From assembly GCA_028817015.1 (NCBI GenBank), contig JAPPQJ010000021.1, positions 1 to 40,650 of the forward strand: a stretch of 40,650 bases of DNA, given 5' to 3'. This document shows, in pieces, positions 19,554 to 30,167 of the stretch. A model generated the notes under the pieces. It did not search any database. It was not told the DNA's origin and saw only the letters and a program-made list of their open reading frames with translations. Origin of the DNA: Gammaproteobacteria bacterium (lineage in GTDB: Bacteria; Pseudomonadota; Gammaproteobacteria; Arenicellales; Poriferihabitantaceae). Within the stretch, counting starts at the first letter, position 1; the number at the start of each line of letters is the position of its first letter. Both the position numbers and the translations under genes were made by a program.

Positions 19554-20816
19554 ATGGCCATCAATCTAACCGAACTTAAGTCAAAATCCCCCACCGAGTT
19601 GATGGAGGCCGCGCGCGCGCTTCGGCTGGACAACATCACCCGCCTGCGCAAGCAGGACCAAATCTTCGCCATCCTCAAGGCGCAGGCGCGGCAGGGCGAA
19701 AGTGTCATGGGCGAGGGGGTGGTGGAAATCCTGCAGGACGGTTTCGGGTTCCTGCGCTCCGCGAAATCATCCTACCTGGCCGGCCCGGATGACATCTACA
19801 TGTCGGCCAGCCAGATTCGTCGTTTCGGCTTGCGCACCGGCGACACGGTGTCCGGGCAAATCCGCCCGCCCAAGGACTCGGAGCGGTATTTCGCGCTGCT
19901 GAAGGTTGAGAAAATCAACGGCCAGTCGCCGGAGGAGGCGCACCGCAAGGTGTTGTTCGAGAACCTCACACCGCTGCACCCCGACGAGCGCCTCAAAGTG
20001 GAGCGGGAAAACGGCACCACCGAGGACTTGACCGGCCGGGTCATCGACCTGGTCGCGCCCATCGGCAAGGGCCAGCGCGGCCTGATCGTTTCCGCCCCGA
20101 AGACCGGCAAGACCGTGATGCTGCAGCAAATCGCCCAGTCGGTTACCGCGATTAACCCTGAAGTCATCCTGATGGTGCTGCTCATCGACGAGCGCCCCGA
20201 GGAAGTCACCGAAATGGAGCGCACCGTGCGCGGCGAAGTCATCTCCTCGACCTTCGACGAGCCCGCGACCCGGCATGTGCAGGTCGCCGAAATGGTGATT
20301 GAGAAAGCCAAGCGCCTGGTCGAGCACAACAAGGATGTGGTCATCCTGCTGGATTCCATCACCCGCCTGGCGCGCGCCTACAACACCGTGGCGCCGGCCT
20401 CGGGCAAGGTGCTGACCGGCGGCATCGACGCCAACGCCATGCAGCGCCCCAAACGGTTTTTCGGCGCCGCGCGCAACATCGAGGAGGGCGGCAGTTTGAC
20501 CATCCTGGCGACCGCGCTCATCGACACCGGCTCGAAGATGGACGACATCATCTACGAGGAATTCAAGGGCACCGGCAACTTGGAGATCCACCTCGACCGG
20601 CGCATCTCGGAAAAGCGCGTTTACCCGGCCATCAACATCAACCGCTCCGGCACCCGGCGCGAAGAACTGCTCACCGGCCCGGCCGAACTGCAGAAAATAT
20701 GGCTGCTGCGCAAATTGCTGCATCCGATGGACGACCTGCAGGCGGTTGAATTCCTGATCGACAAACTCAAGGCCACCAAAACCAACGCCGAATTCATTAA
20801 ATCGATGAACCGGTAA
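19554..20816 (+). CDS. rho: transcription termination factor Rho
   Basis: [68 protein letters not shown]. Confidence 0.98.
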   Translation: MAINLTELKSKSPTELMEAARALRLDNITRLRKQDQIFAILKAQARQGESVMGEGVVEILQDGFGFLRSAKSSYLAGPDDIYMSASQIRRFGLRTGDTVSGQIRPPKDSERYFALLKVEKINGQSPEEAHRKVLFENLTPLHPDERLKVERENGTTEDLTGRVIDLVAPIGKGQRGLIVSAPKTGKTVMLQQIAQSVTAINPEVILMVLLIDERPEEVTEMERTVRGEVISSTFDEPATRHVQVAEMVIEKAKRLVEHNKDVVILLDSITRLARAYNTVAPASGKVLTGGIDANAMQRPKRFFGAARNIEEGGSLTILATALIDTGSKMDDIIYEEFKGTGNLEIHLDRRISEKRVYPAININRSGTRREELLTGPAELQKIWLLRKLLHPMDDLQAVEFLIDKLKATKTNAEFIKSMNR

Positions 20817-20877
20817 CCGGCAACGGCCTCCCTCCCGCCACCGCCGTGCGCCGATTGAGGGTGAACCGGGCGCCGGG

Positions 20878-21171
20878 TCAGAAGTATTGACGGCGTTTGA
20901 GGATGCGCACCAGGGGATTTGTGGATGTCTCGACCAAATTGACGGAAAGGCCGTTGTCGGGCTTTTGACCGGCCATCGCCAGGCAGCGGGTGATGGGTGT
21001 GGGTTTGTGAAACGGATGCGTTCTGACTTTCAATCCGGCCCATGCGAAGAGGTGATACTCCACCTGCGCCAGGAGATAATTGCCATGATAACTGATTGGC
21101 AGCAAATATATGCGCAACGCATCGGTTGTCAAGGTCAAGTCGGCCCGTTCCATTCTCCAATCCCACGGCAC
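20878..21171 (-). CDS. hypothetical protein (unrecognised 97-aa ORF)
   Basis: Continuous frame with protein-like composition (LTLTTDALRIYLLPISYHGNYLLAQVEYHLFAWAGLKV) in a gap between rho and rpmE. A competing plus-strand ORF overlaps it. Confidence 0.3.
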   Translation of the reverse strand: MPWDWRMERADLTLTTDALRIYLLPISYHGNYLLAQVEYHLFAWAGLKVRTHPFHKPTPITRCLAMAGQKPDNGLSVNLVETSTNPLVRILKRRQYF

Positions 21172-21315
21172 TCATCTCGCCGCATTGGCCGGCTTCAGCC
21201 ACCGCCATGCCTGACGCCGGTGCGCCGGAAACCCCCAAACCGGATGACCTCCACGGGGCATTATCGGCACCTGACCGAGGCCACCGGACGGGGTTTTGCG
21301 CGTATTGGCCCGTGC

Positions 21316-21345
21316 TTGATGCGCAACCGCTTTTTTTTATATGAT
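21316..21345 (+). promoter_or_regulatory. candidate rpmE promoter
   Basis: TTGATG (21316-21321) - 18 nt - TATGAT (21340-21345), about 60 nt upstream of the rpmE ATG. Confidence 0.4.
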
Positions 21346-21408
21346 CGGCGTTATTCGTTAACTGCGATTTTGGCGATTAACCCGAACAAATAATCTCGAG
21401 GGCATACG

Positions 21409-21612
21409 ATGAAACCAGGCATTCATCCCGACTATCATGATCTTAAGGTAGCGTGCGCGTGCGGCAATCGCTTTGAAACCAAATCCACCCTGAGCGAGGA
21501 ACTGCATGTGGAAATCTGCTCGGCCTGCCATCCGTTCTACACCGGCAAGCAGAAGATCGTTGACACCGCCGGGCGGGTGGGGAAATTCAAGGCAAAATAC
21601 CGCCGCCAATAG
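21409..21612 (+). CDS. rpmE: 50S ribosomal protein L31, zinc (Cys-containing) type
   Basis: [27 protein letters not shown]...[30 protein letters not shown]. Confidence 0.97.
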   Translation: MKPGIHPDYHDLKVACACGNRFETKSTLSEELHVEICSACHPFYTGKQKIVDTAGRVGKFKAKYRRQ

Positions 21613-21665
21613 CAAAGCGGGCGGCGGAGCGGCCGTTCGGCGTGAACGGTTCCGGGTGTCGTCGG

Positions 21666-22505
21666 ATGTTTCAACTGCGCCGTCTCACGCTGTGGCACGG
21701 GGCTGCGGTTGGCGCTCTGTTTGGCGTTTTCTCCGGCGTTGTTTTGGCTCAAGGCGCCGGCCCGGCTTCCGCCGACGGGCTTGTTATGGTCACCCATGTG
21801 ATTGACGGCGACACCGTAGAGATCGAAGGCGGCGAAAGAGTGCGGCTGCTCGGCATCGACACGCCCGAAGACAAACGCATCCGCAAGAGCAAAGACGGCG
21901 GCAAACGCCTGGTGCCGGCGCAACCGTTCTTCATCGAAGCCAAGCGCCTGCTGCGCGAACTGGTGGCGAAACAGCGGGTAAGAATCGCGGTCGGCGCGGA
22001 GTCGGTCGGCTATTATGGCCGCACCATCGCCCAACTCCACCTGCCCGACGGAACCGATGTGCAGCAAGCGCTGCTCCGGCGCGGCTACGCGATGGTGGTC
22101 GCCTATCCGCCCAATATCGCACACCTGCAGGACTACGGCGCCACCGAGGCCGAAGCCTGCCGCGCCGGCCGCGGCCTTTGGGGGCACCCGCATTTTGCGC
22201 TGCAAACCCTCGAAGATGGCGCGGCCATCCGAAGCGGGCTGGGGCGCGTGGTCGGCACGGTCACGGCGGTGGCGCGCCGCAACAACGATGTTCGTTTGAA
22301 TCTCGACGGCCGCTTGACGCTGCTGATTTACCGCGGCGCGTGGCGCAAATTCTGGCGCGGCCGGGCCGAAGACCTGATGGGCCGGCGCCTCATTGCGCGC
22401 GGCAGAATTAAATCCGCGGGCCGGCGCCACATTCTGCGAATCCGTCATCCTTTCATGCTGAGGGAGCGCGAATGCGCGGCGTGGCGGCCGGCGGCAAACC
22501 ACTGA
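21666..22505 (+). CDS. thermonuclease (SNase)-family nuclease with N-terminal signal/TM
   Basis: VIDGDTVEIEGGERVRLLGIDTPE, GRTIAQL, QQALLRRGYAMV. A GTG start at 21642 is also possible. Confidence 0.87.
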   Translation: MFQLRRLTLWHGAAVGALFGVFSGVVLAQGAGPASADGLVMVTHVIDGDTVEIEGGERVRLLGIDTPEDKRIRKSKDGGKRLVPAQPFFIEAKRLLRELVAKQRVRIAVGAESVGYYGRTIAQLHLPDGTDVQQALLRRGYAMVVAYPPNIAHLQDYGATEAEACRAGRGLWGHPHFALQTLEDGAAIRSGLGRVVGTVTAVARRNNDVRLNLDGRLTLLIYRGAWRKFWRGRAEDLMGRRLIARGRIKSAGRRHILRIRHPFMLRERECAAWRPAANH

Positions 22506-23801
22506 ATGCCGATGAACGACAGCGACCTCAACAGCGACCTTTTTAAGCGCGCCGGACGAGTCATTCCCGGCGGCGTGAATTCGCCGGTGCGCGCCTTTTA
22601 TGCGGTCGGTGGCGCTCCGGTTTTCGTCCGCCGGGCCGAAGGCGCGCACCTCATCGGCGAAGACGGCACGCGCTATATCGACTATGTCGGCTCCTGGGGG
22701 CCGATGATTATCGGCCACGCCGACCGCCGAATCCTGGAGGCAGTCGGGGCGCGCATGGCGCGCGGCCTTAGTTTCGGCGCGCCGACCATGCTGGAGACCC
22801 GCATGGCGGAGGCCATTTGCGCGCGGCTGCCGTGGGTGGAACAGGTGCGGATGGTCAATTCCGGCACCGAAGCGACCATGAGCGCGATTCGCCTGGCCCG
22901 CGGCCACACCGGGCGCGACAAAATCGTCAAGTTCGAGGGTTGCTACCACGGCCACGCCGACAGCCTGCTGGTCAAGGCCGGCTCCGGTGCGCTGACCTCC
23001 GGGGTGCCCACTTCCCTCGGTGTGCCGGAGGCCGTCGCCCGGCATACGCTGACCGCGAATTTCAACGACCTGGATTCCCTGGACGCGATTTTTTCGCAGG
23101 CCGGCGCGCATATCGCGGCGGTCATCATCGAGCCGGTGGCCGGCAACATGGGCTGCGTCCCGCCGCTGCCGGGATTTCTGGAAGGCGTGCGCCGGCGGTG
23201 CGACGACGCGGGGAGTTTGCTGATTATGGACGAAGTGATGACCGGCTTCCGGGTCGGCCCGCAGGGTGCGCAGGGGTTATACGGCGTGCGCGGCGACCTC
23301 ACCGTGTTGGGCAAAATCATCGGCGGCGGCATGCCGGTCGGCGCATTCGGTGGCGCGGCCGGCATCATGGCCGGCCTGGCCCCGCAGGGCGGCGTCTATC
23401 AGGCCGGCACCCTGTCCGGCAATCCGGTGGCGATGGCGGCCGGCCTGGCCACCCTGGAAATCGCCGCCGGGGACGATTTCTACCGCCAACTCGACGCCCG
23501 CACCGCGCGTTTAGTCGGCGGATTCCTGGATGCGGCGGCGCGCGCCGGCGTGGCGTTGCGCGCCAACCGCGCCGGGTCGATGTTCGGGCTGTTTTTTACC
23601 GACCGGGAAGCGGTGAATTCATTCGCCGATGTGAGCGCATGCGACGCCGGGCGTTTCAAGCGGTTTTTTCACGGCATGCTGGAAGGCGGGGTCTATCTGG
23701 CGCCGTCGCCGTTTGAAGCCGGGTTCGTGTCCGCCGCCCACTGTGATGCGGACATCGAGCGGACCATCGAGGTGGCGCGGGCGGTGTTCGCCGGGTTGTA
23801 G
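22506..23801 (+). CDS. hemL: glutamate-1-semialdehyde 2,1-aminomutase
   Basis: [85 protein letters not shown]. Confidence 0.96.
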   Translation: MPMNDSDLNSDLFKRAGRVIPGGVNSPVRAFYAVGGAPVFVRRAEGAHLIGEDGTRYIDYVGSWGPMIIGHADRRILEAVGARMARGLSFGAPTMLETRMAEAICARLPWVEQVRMVNSGTEATMSAIRLARGHTGRDKIVKFEGCYHGHADSLLVKAGSGALTSGVPTSLGVPEAVARHTLTANFNDLDSLDAIFSQAGAHIAAVIIEPVAGNMGCVPPLPGFLEGVRRRCDDAGSLLIMDEVMTGFRVGPQGAQGLYGVRGDLTVLGKIIGGGMPVGAFGGAAGIMAGLAPQGGVYQAGTLSGNPVAMAAGLATLEIAAGDDFYRQLDARTARLVGGFLDAAARAGVALRANRAGSMFGLFFTDREAVNSFADVSACDAGRFKRFFHGMLEGGVYLAPSPFEAGFVSAAHCDADIERTIEVARAVFAGL

Positions 23802-23829
23802 CGGCGCCGGGCGGCGCGGCGGTCGCAGG

Positions 23830-25002
23830 TCAGCCCGGATACCACAGCGTGATGCGCCGGAACCAGTTGAAGCGCGCCAGGCGCCGATTCAACTCATCTT
23901 GCAGCGCCCGCCGCTCGGCCGCGGTCAAATCGCCGCCGCTTGCGAACAATTCCACCTCGATTCGCTCGTGCAGGTAGTGCAGCGCGAGATGCCCGCGCCG
24001 CATGCCGCCGCCGGCCGCCTGCAGCGCCTCGTCAACCCGCGCCGTGACTTCCGCGCGCAACGGCAGCCGCGCGGCGTGGCGGGGGTCGTCGTCGTGTTCG
24101 GTGTCGATGTGGAAGATGATGTGGCCGATGGAGTGGAATTCCCGCAGCAGTTTCATCATCACGCAGTCGCCAAGGTGGTGGCTTTCGGACACGCTGAGAT
24201 AGGGCGCGACCTGCAAATGCAGTTCCAGCAGGATTTTTGAGCCCATTCGCCGCGACTTGAAACTATGCACGCCGCGGATGCCCTCCACGCCCAACGCCGC
24301 ATCGGTGAAGGCGCGCAAATCGGCCGGGTCAACCGCGGTATCGACCAGTTCGCGCAGCGCCTTGTGGCTCAACTTCCAGCCAATGGCGGCGATGAAGCCG
24401 GCCACCACCACGGCCCCCAAACTGTCCAGCCACGCGAAGCCCAGCATGGCGCCGCCGACCCCGGCGAACACCACCAGCGATGACCACGCATCGGAGCGGC
24501 TGTGCCAGGCGTTGGCGATGAGCAAATCCGACTCCAGGCGGCGCGCTACGCGGCGGGTGTAGCGGAAAATCCACTCCTTGGCGGCGATGGAGAGCAGCGC
24601 CACCGCCAGCGCCGGCCAGCCCGGGGCCTCGGCCGCCTCGCCCGCCAGCAGGCGCGCGCCGCTTTGATACGCCAGGCCTGCCGCAACCGCCAGCAGCAGC
24701 AAGCCGAGGAACACCGTGCCGAGGGTTTCGAAACGCGCGTGTCCGTAAGGATGTTCGGCGTCCGCCTCGGCCCCGGCAACCCTGACCAGCGCCAGCACCA
24801 TGAAATCGGTCAGCAAATCCGACAGCGAGTGGATGCCGTCGGCGATGAGCGCCTGCGAGAGGAACAGCCAGCCAACCACCATTTTGGTCAGCCCCAATAC
24901 GCCGTCCACCACCGCCCCAACCCAGGTGACGCGCATTGCATCACGGGAGAGGTCCCCGGCGCCCGGGGCGCGTTCAAGCGGGGGTGGGTGGTGGCGCATC
25001 AT
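23830..25002 (-). CDS. cation diffusion facilitator family transporter
   Basis: ALIADGIHSLSDLLTDFMVL, HPYGHARFETLGTV, NAWHSRSDAWSSL. Confidence 0.93.
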   Translation of the reverse strand: MMRHHPPPLERAPGAGDLSRDAMRVTWVGAVVDGVLGLTKMVVGWLFLSQALIADGIHSLSDLLTDFMVLALVRVAGAEADAEHPYGHARFETLGTVFLGLLLLAVAAGLAYQSGARLLAGEAAEAPGWPALAVALLSIAAKEWIFRYTRRVARRLESDLLIANAWHSRSDAWSSLVVFAGVGGAMLGFAWLDSLGAVVVAGFIAAIGWKLSHKALRELVDTAVDPADLRAFTDAALGVEGIRGVHSFKSRRMGSKILLELHLQVAPYLSVSESHHLGDCVMMKLLREFHSIGHIIFHIDTEHDDDPRHAARLPLRAEVTARVDEALQAAGGGMRRGHLALHYLHERIEVELFASGGDLTAAERRALQDELNRRLARFNWFRRITLWYPG

Positions 25003-25136
25003 CAGGGTGTGAGGGTGCCGCGATGGCGGTGATTATCGCCGATTCCCGCGCTGCCCGGTTTTTATTCGGGGCAAAGTAAAATATAGTCGCTGTTTGGCTC
25101 CAAAGCCTCCCATCAACCGACAGCCGCACCGACATC

Positions 25137-26276
25137 ATGCCAGACAGCGCCATCTACCGGGAACTGACCCGCTGGGCCGGGGAAAACGCCTGGATCGTGC
25201 AGGTGTTCGTGGTGGTGTTTGCGGCCCTGCTGTGCAGTTTTCTGCTGCGCCGCGTGCTGAAACGGCTGCACGAGAGGCTGAAAACAACGGCCAATCTGTG
25301 GGATGACGCGCTGATCTCCGCGATGCAGGGGCCGGCGTTGCTGCTGGTGTGGGTGGTCGGCCTGACCTTCGCGGTGGATATCGTCTATGCCCAGACTCGC
25401 GCTGCGATCTTCACCGCGGTCGGGCCACTCCGGCAGGTCGGCGTGGTTTGCGCGATCACCTGGTTCCTGATGCGCCTGACCCGGCACTTGCAAGACCGGA
25501 TCATCGCTCGCCGGCAAAGCGGGGAAGGGCGCCTGGATGCGGCCACCGCCGATGCGCTCGGCAAGCTGCTGCGCGCCTCTATTCTGATCACCGCCGGCCT
25601 GGTCGCCCTGCAAACCTTGGGCTTTAGCGTCTCCGGCATCCTCGCCTTCGGCGGCATTGGCGGCATCGCCATCGGTTTTGCCGCCAGGGATTTGCTGGCC
25701 AACTTCTTCGGCGGGCTGATGCTGTATCTCGACCGCCCGTTTGCAGTGGGCGACTGGGTGCGCTCGCCGGACCGCAACATCGAGGGTGCGGTCGAGCACA
25801 TCGGCTGGCGGCTGACCCGCATTCGCTCCTTTGACAAGCGCCCGATCTACATCCCCAACGGGGTGTTTTCGACCCTGGTCATCGTCAACCCGTCGCGCAT
25901 GACCCACCGCCAACTATACGAGACCATCGGTATTCGCTACCGCGACGCCGACAAGATGGCGGCGATCGTGGCCGATGTGGCGGCGCTGCTCAAACGCCAT
26001 CCGGGCATCGACCCATCGCAGGCGATCATGGTCCATTTCACCCGCTTCGCCCCTTCATCCCTGGACTTCTTCGTCTGCGCGCATACCCACACCACCGTGT
26101 GGGCGGAGTTTAACCAGGTTAAACAAGACATCCTGCTCCAGATCAACGACATTATCGCCGCCCACGGCGCGCAAATCGCCTTCCCGACATCGACCCTGGA
26201 TTTGCCCGATGCGGTGCGCCTGGTCTCCGGCGGCCAAGCGAGCGAGAGCGGTCCGCTGCCGCCGCAGGGGGATTGA
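25137..26276 (+). CDS. MscS-family mechanosensitive ion channel
   Basis: LQTLGFSVSGILAFGGIGGIAIGFAARDLLANFFGGLMLYLDRPFAVGDWV, YIPNGVFSTLVIVNPSRM. Confidence 0.93.
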   Translation: MPDSAIYRELTRWAGENAWIVQVFVVVFAALLCSFLLRRVLKRLHERLKTTANLWDDALISAMQGPALLLVWVVGLTFAVDIVYAQTRAAIFTAVGPLRQVGVVCAITWFLMRLTRHLQDRIIARRQSGEGRLDAATADALGKLLRASILITAGLVALQTLGFSVSGILAFGGIGGIAIGFAARDLLANFFGGLMLYLDRPFAVGDWVRSPDRNIEGAVEHIGWRLTRIRSFDKRPIYIPNGVFSTLVIVNPSRMTHRQLYETIGIRYRDADKMAAIVADVAALLKRHPGIDPSQAIMVHFTRFAPSSLDFFVCAHTHTTVWAEFNQVKQDILLQINDIIAAHGAQIAFPTSTLDLPDAVRLVSGGQASESGPLPPQGD

Positions 26277-26282
26277 GGCGGC

Positions 26283-26567
26283 GTGGCCGGAACGCAGTGG
26301 AAGGCGGTGCATTTCATCGTCAGCGGGCGGGTGCAGGGCGTCGGATTTCGCCACGCGGCCCGGCGCAAGGCCGGGCAACTGGGGTTGTCCGGCTGGGTGG
26401 CGAATCGGCCGAACGGCGATGTCGAAGCGGTGGCGCACGGCGATGCGGCACGGCTGGGCCGGTTCGAGGCCTGGCTGCGGGTCGGCCCGCAATATGCGCG
26501 CGTCGACCGGGTCGAGGCGACGCCGGCCGCCGCCGGGCCGGTCGGTGATTTCCACATCCGCTTATAA
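26283..26567 (+). CDS. acyP: acylphosphatase
   Basis: HFIVSGRVQGVGFRHAARRKAGQLGLSGWVANRPNGDVEAVAHG. Confidence 0.93.
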   Translation: MAGTQWKAVHFIVSGRVQGVGFRHAARRKAGQLGLSGWVANRPNGDVEAVAHGDAARLGRFEAWLRVGPQYARVDRVEATPAAAGPVGDFHIRL

Positions 26568-26598
26568 TCACCGGCAATTTCCGACCGGGCATCGGGTT

Positions 26599-27252
26599 AT
26601 GAAACTGGTTATCTTAGGCGCTCCGGGCGCCGGCAAGGGCACCATCGCCAAACTGCTGTCGGCCGTGGACGGCTCGGTGCAGATATCGACCGGCGACATT
26701 CTGCGCGGCGCCATCGAGTCGGGCAGTGAATGGGGGCGCCAGGCGCAGGCCTATATGAGCCGCGGGGAATTGGCGCCGGATGCGTTGATTATGGAGGTCA
26801 TGGAAGCGCGGCTGCAACAGCCGGACTGTGAAAACGGCTTCCTGCTGGACGGTTTCCCGCGCACCATCCCGCAGGCGCAGGCGTTGCACCAATTGTTCGA
26901 CAAACTGGGCATCACGCTCGACCTGGCGCTTAACATCGAAGTGCCCCGGGACGTGGTTCTGGAACGCCTGACCACCCGCCGCACCTGCGAAAACCCGGAG
27001 TGCCAGGCAATCTACAACATTAAGAGCAAACCGCCCGCGCGCGAGGGAGTCTGCGACAAATGCGGCAGTGCGGTGGTGCAGCGCGACGATGAAACCGAAG
27101 CGGCCATCAACCGGCGCCTGCAAACCTACACGGAAAAAACCGCGCCGCTCATCGGGTTTTACCGGCAGCGCGGGCTGTTGCTGACCACGCCATCCACCTC
27201 CAGCGAGGAGGTGGTCGCAGCGGTAACCGGGCGGCTTGGTTCAGCGCATTGA
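26599..27252 (+). CDS. adk: adenylate kinase
   Basis: MKLVILGAPGAGKGTIAKLL, ISTGDILRGAI, FLLDGFPRTIPQAQ, zinc-type LID (CENPECQ...CDKCG). Confidence 0.96.
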   Translation: MKLVILGAPGAGKGTIAKLLSAVDGSVQISTGDILRGAIESGSEWGRQAQAYMSRGELAPDALIMEVMEARLQQPDCENGFLLDGFPRTIPQAQALHQLFDKLGITLDLALNIEVPRDVVLERLTTRRTCENPECQAIYNIKSKPPAREGVCDKCGSAVVQRDDETEAAINRRLQTYTEKTAPLIGFYRQRGLLLTTPSTSSEEVVAAVTGRLGSAH

Positions 27253-27286
27253 TAACGCGCCGGGGCCGGGAAGCCGCCGCCCGCCG

Positions 27287-27679
27287 CTACTCCATGCCCG
27301 CTTCCGCCATCACCTTGCGGGCCACGCGAAAACATTCCAGGGACTGGGGCACGCCGCAGTAGATCGCGATGACATGGATGATGGCGCGCAGTTGTTCCCG
27401 GGTGACGCCGTTGCCGATGGCGCCGCGGCAGTGCAGTTCCCATTCATGCATTTTGCCGAGCGCGCCGATCATCGCCAGGTTCATCATTGAGCGGGTTCTG
27501 GCGTCGATGCAGTCGTCGCCCCAGCCGAAGCCCCAGCACCATTCGGTCATCATTTCCTGAAACGGCCGCGAGAAATCATCCGACTCCGCCAGGGTTTTTT
27601 CCACATAGTTGGCGCCTAAGGTGGCCTTGCGCCGGGCCACGCCGAGTTCAAATCGCTGCTTGTCCACGTGCACCTCCAC
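27287..27679 (-). CDS. carboxymuconolactone decarboxylase family protein
   Basis: LDARTRSMMNLAM-like core, ELHCRGAIGNGVTREQLRAIIHVIAIYCGVPQSLECFRVA. Confidence 0.88.
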   Translation of the reverse strand: MEVHVDKQRFELGVARRKATLGANYVEKTLAESDDFSRPFQEMMTEWCWGFGWGDDCIDARTRSMMNLAMIGALGKMHEWELHCRGAIGNGVTREQLRAIIHVIAIYCGVPQSLECFRVARKVMAEAGME

Positions 27680-27902
27680 AGTTGATAAGGGCGGGCGATT
27701 ATGTCATCCCCGCGCTGTTTGGCCAATTCGCCGCCCTCTCGTTGACCGAAGGTTGGCGTTGGCGCCGCTTCGACCGGCCGCTGCGACACGCTATGCCGCG
27801 GCCAGGGCCGTCTGCCTGGCCGGCGTGCCCGTTGCCGGGCGCCTCATCCGCCGGTCACCGCCAGCCCCTGCCGGGCGGAGATTGGAAAGCGCAAAGCGCG
27901 CG

Positions 27903-28118
27903 TCAGTATTGGCGCTTGCGCCGCGCTTTCTGCCGGGACACGCGCTTCTTTTCCCGGCGAACGGCGATGTCGTTGTCGCGCTTGCGAATGGCGGTGGGTT
28001 TTTCGTAACACTGGCGGCGGCGCGCTTCGGTGAACACGCCGGCGCGCTCGCAGGTTCGGCGAAATCTCCGCAATATCACATCGAACGGCTCATTTTGCCG
28101 AACTTGGACGGATGGCAC
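27903..28118 (-). CDS. rpsU: 30S ribosomal protein S21
   Basis: [47 protein letters not shown]. Confidence 0.95.
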   Translation of the reverse strand: MPSVQVRQNEPFDVILRRFRRTCERAGVFTEARRRQCYEKPTAIRKRDNDIAVRREKKRVSRQKARRKRQY

Positions 28119-28246
28119 AGGCTCTCCTTCGGGATGCTGACAAAAGCGGCATTATACAACGCATGCAAGCGGCGCGCACAGACCGCCGCCGTTGCGCAAG
28201 GGGTTGCCATGCCGGGAAAGCCGCCCTTCCCTCCGCCAATCCCGCC

Positions 28247-30013
28247 TCAGCCGGCGGCTTTAATCTCCAGCAAATACATCACCGTTACCTGTTCATCGGC
28301 GCCGAAGGTGAAGTGATAGGCGTCCGACAACTCCTCGACCCGCTGGATTTGTTCGAGGTGGCGGTGGAACACCGGGTTGAATTGATACAGGTTGAAATCC
28401 GCCACGCGCGCGGTGTAGCCGTGTTGTTCGAGGAGTTTTTCGGTGCGGTGGGCGCCAAGGATGGAGATTTGCATCACATAGGCGAGGCCGCCGGGTTCCA
28501 GGTAGTGGGGCAGTTGCGAGATGAGGTGGTCGAGCAGGTTGCGGCCCCAGTAATCGACATCGCGGTGGCCGCTGTATTGCCCGCGCGGGTCGGTCGGCAT
28601 CTGGTATAGGCTGGCCACGACCAGGTCGAACTTGTGCGCCGGCGTGAACGAATACAAATCTTCGGCGACCCCGGTGATCTTGTCGGCGACGCCGTTGCGA
28701 AAGGCGTTGGTCAGGGTGTTGTCGATGGCCGCCTGCTGGATGTCCACGGCGGTTACTTCGGTGGCGCCGTTCAACGCCAACTGAATGGCCAGGATGCCGA
28801 CGCCACAGCCGATGTCCAGGCAGCGCTTGCCCTCGCCGACCGTGCCGTTGAACAGGTATTTCCAAATCAGGTAACTGCCCTGGGTGGGCATGAACACGCC
28901 GGGGTCGACCACGATGGCGGGCAGCGGCAGCGGAAACAGCGGCCGCCCGGTGGCGTCTCGCCAGCGGTTGGTTAAGGCCTCGGGCGGCTCCCGGTCCGGC
29001 CCGGACTCCGAATCCCTCACATCCCGGCGCGCCCGCCCCCGGCCCCGCGGCATGTCCGCCACGCGCGCGCTCAGCAGGCCGATTTCCTCCGGCCCCACGC
29101 CGCAACAGCCGCCGATGATGTGCGCGCCCTCGGCGCGCCACGCCAGGGCCTGTTCGACGAATGCCTCGGGGCCGGTGTGGGGGTCGAACTTCCAGCCCGA
29201 CTCGACATAACGGCCGACATTGGGATACACGCCAAGCGGCAGGTCGGTGAAATCGCGCAGCCACGGCAGCGTGCCGCCGACCCGTTGCATCGGCAGGCAG
29301 TTGATCAGCAACGCCTCGGCTCCGGCCTTTTCCAGTTGCCGCGCCAGCCTGCCGAAGCGGTCGCCTTCCGGCCCGCCCCACAATTGTCCGTGAATGCCGC
29401 ACAGCCCCTGGCGGCAGCGCCGGAAACTGACCCACACCGGCCAGCCGCGCTCGATGAGTTTCTCGATGCTCGGCAGGGTTAGATTGTCGCCGATCATGGA
29501 CAGCGTCTCGAACAGCACCAGGTCCGGCGGGTCGTGCTTAAACAACCGCAGCAGCAGATCGACGGTGGTCGCCTGCGCTTCGCTTTCTATATCCCCGCCG
29601 ATGCTGAACGCGACCGCCACCCGGCCCTGTTTGCCGGCCTGCGCAATCGCCCGGCGCGGCAGTTCAATGGCGGTTCGCGCCATGTCCATCCAGTGCGCCG
29701 GGTGCCCCCGGTCGGTGTGGTGGCGGCCGGTATACGACGGCGCTTCCAGAATCGAATAGGTGTTGGTGGTTAGAATGTCGGCGCCGGCGTCCAGGTAGGA
29801 GCGATGCACATCGAGCACCGCCGCCGGCGAATCGTGCAGCGCGTCGAATCCCCAGTGCGCGTCATCGCTCAGGTGAAAGCCGCCGGCGCCGAGGCGCTGC
29901 AATTCGGTGGCGATGGCGCCGTCCAAAATCACGCACTGATCCTCGGCAATGCGCCGGCGGATGCGGGCGATGGCGGAGTCGGGCCGGGCCGGCGAATCGC
30001 GGCTCATCTGCAA
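28247..30013 (-). CDS. fusion protein: homocysteine S-methyltransferase domain + class I SAM-dependent methyltransferase domain
   Basis: N-terminal half: ILDGAIATELQRLG, DILTTNTY, LLINCLP, IIGGCCGVGPEEI (Zn-Cys motifs). C-terminal half: GVFMPTQGSYLIWKYL...CLDIGCGVGILAIQLALNGATEVTAVDIQQAAI. Confidence 0.88.
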   Translation of the reverse strand: MQMSRDSPARPDSAIARIRRRIAEDQCVILDGAIATELQRLGAGGFHLSDDAHWGFDALHDSPAAVLDVHRSYLDAGADILTTNTYSILEAPSYTGRHHTDRGHPAHWMDMARTAIELPRRAIAQAGKQGRVAVAFSIGGDIESEAQATTVDLLLRLFKHDPPDLVLFETLSMIGDNLTLPSIEKLIERGWPVWVSFRRCRQGLCGIHGQLWGGPEGDRFGRLARQLEKAGAEALLINCLPMQRVGGTLPWLRDFTDLPLGVYPNVGRYVESGWKFDPHTGPEAFVEQALAWRAEGAHIIGGCCGVGPEEIGLLSARVADMPRGRGRARRDVRDSESGPDREPPEALTNRWRDATGRPLFPLPLPAIVVDPGVFMPTQGSYLIWKYLFNGTVGEGKRCLDIGCGVGILAIQLALNGATEVTAVDIQQAAIDNTLTNAFRNGVADKITGVAEDLYSFTPAHKFDLVVASLYQMPTDPRGQYSGHRDVDYWGRNLLDHLISQLPHYLEPGGLAYVMQISILGAHRTEKLLEQHGYTARVADFNLYQFNPVFHRHLEQIQRVEELSDAYHFTFGADEQVTVMYLLEIKAAG

Positions 30014-30146
30014 GGGGGCGTCGGTGATGTTGTCATGTCAAATGCGCTGATGCGGGGGCGCCTGCCGGCAACCTGCGATTAGTCGAATGGGGGGCGGCCG
30101 CGGTTCTAATCTCCGCCCGGCGGGTTGAATTTCCCTCCCCCTTGAT

Positions 30147-30167
30147 CCCTCTCCCACAGGGAAAGGG
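30147..30167. repeat. intergenic hairpin of the CCCTCTCCC...GGGAAAGGG type
   Basis: CCCTCTCCC (30147-30155) ACA GGGAAAGGG (30159-30167): 9-bp stem with one mismatch, 3-nt loop. Confidence 0.6.

Noticed and set aside
19767-20723. 318-aa minus ORF opposite rho
   Set aside because: Shadow of the highly conserved rho frame.
21666-22505. SNase-family nuclease considered as a toxin or defence effector
   Set aside because: No immunity gene, secretion domain or defence neighbours; sits between rpmE and hemL, consistent with an ordinary exported/periplasmic nuclease.
27609-28316. 235-aa plus ORF over rpsU
   Set aside because: Overlaps the confident rpsU and CMD genes antisense; composition not protein-like.
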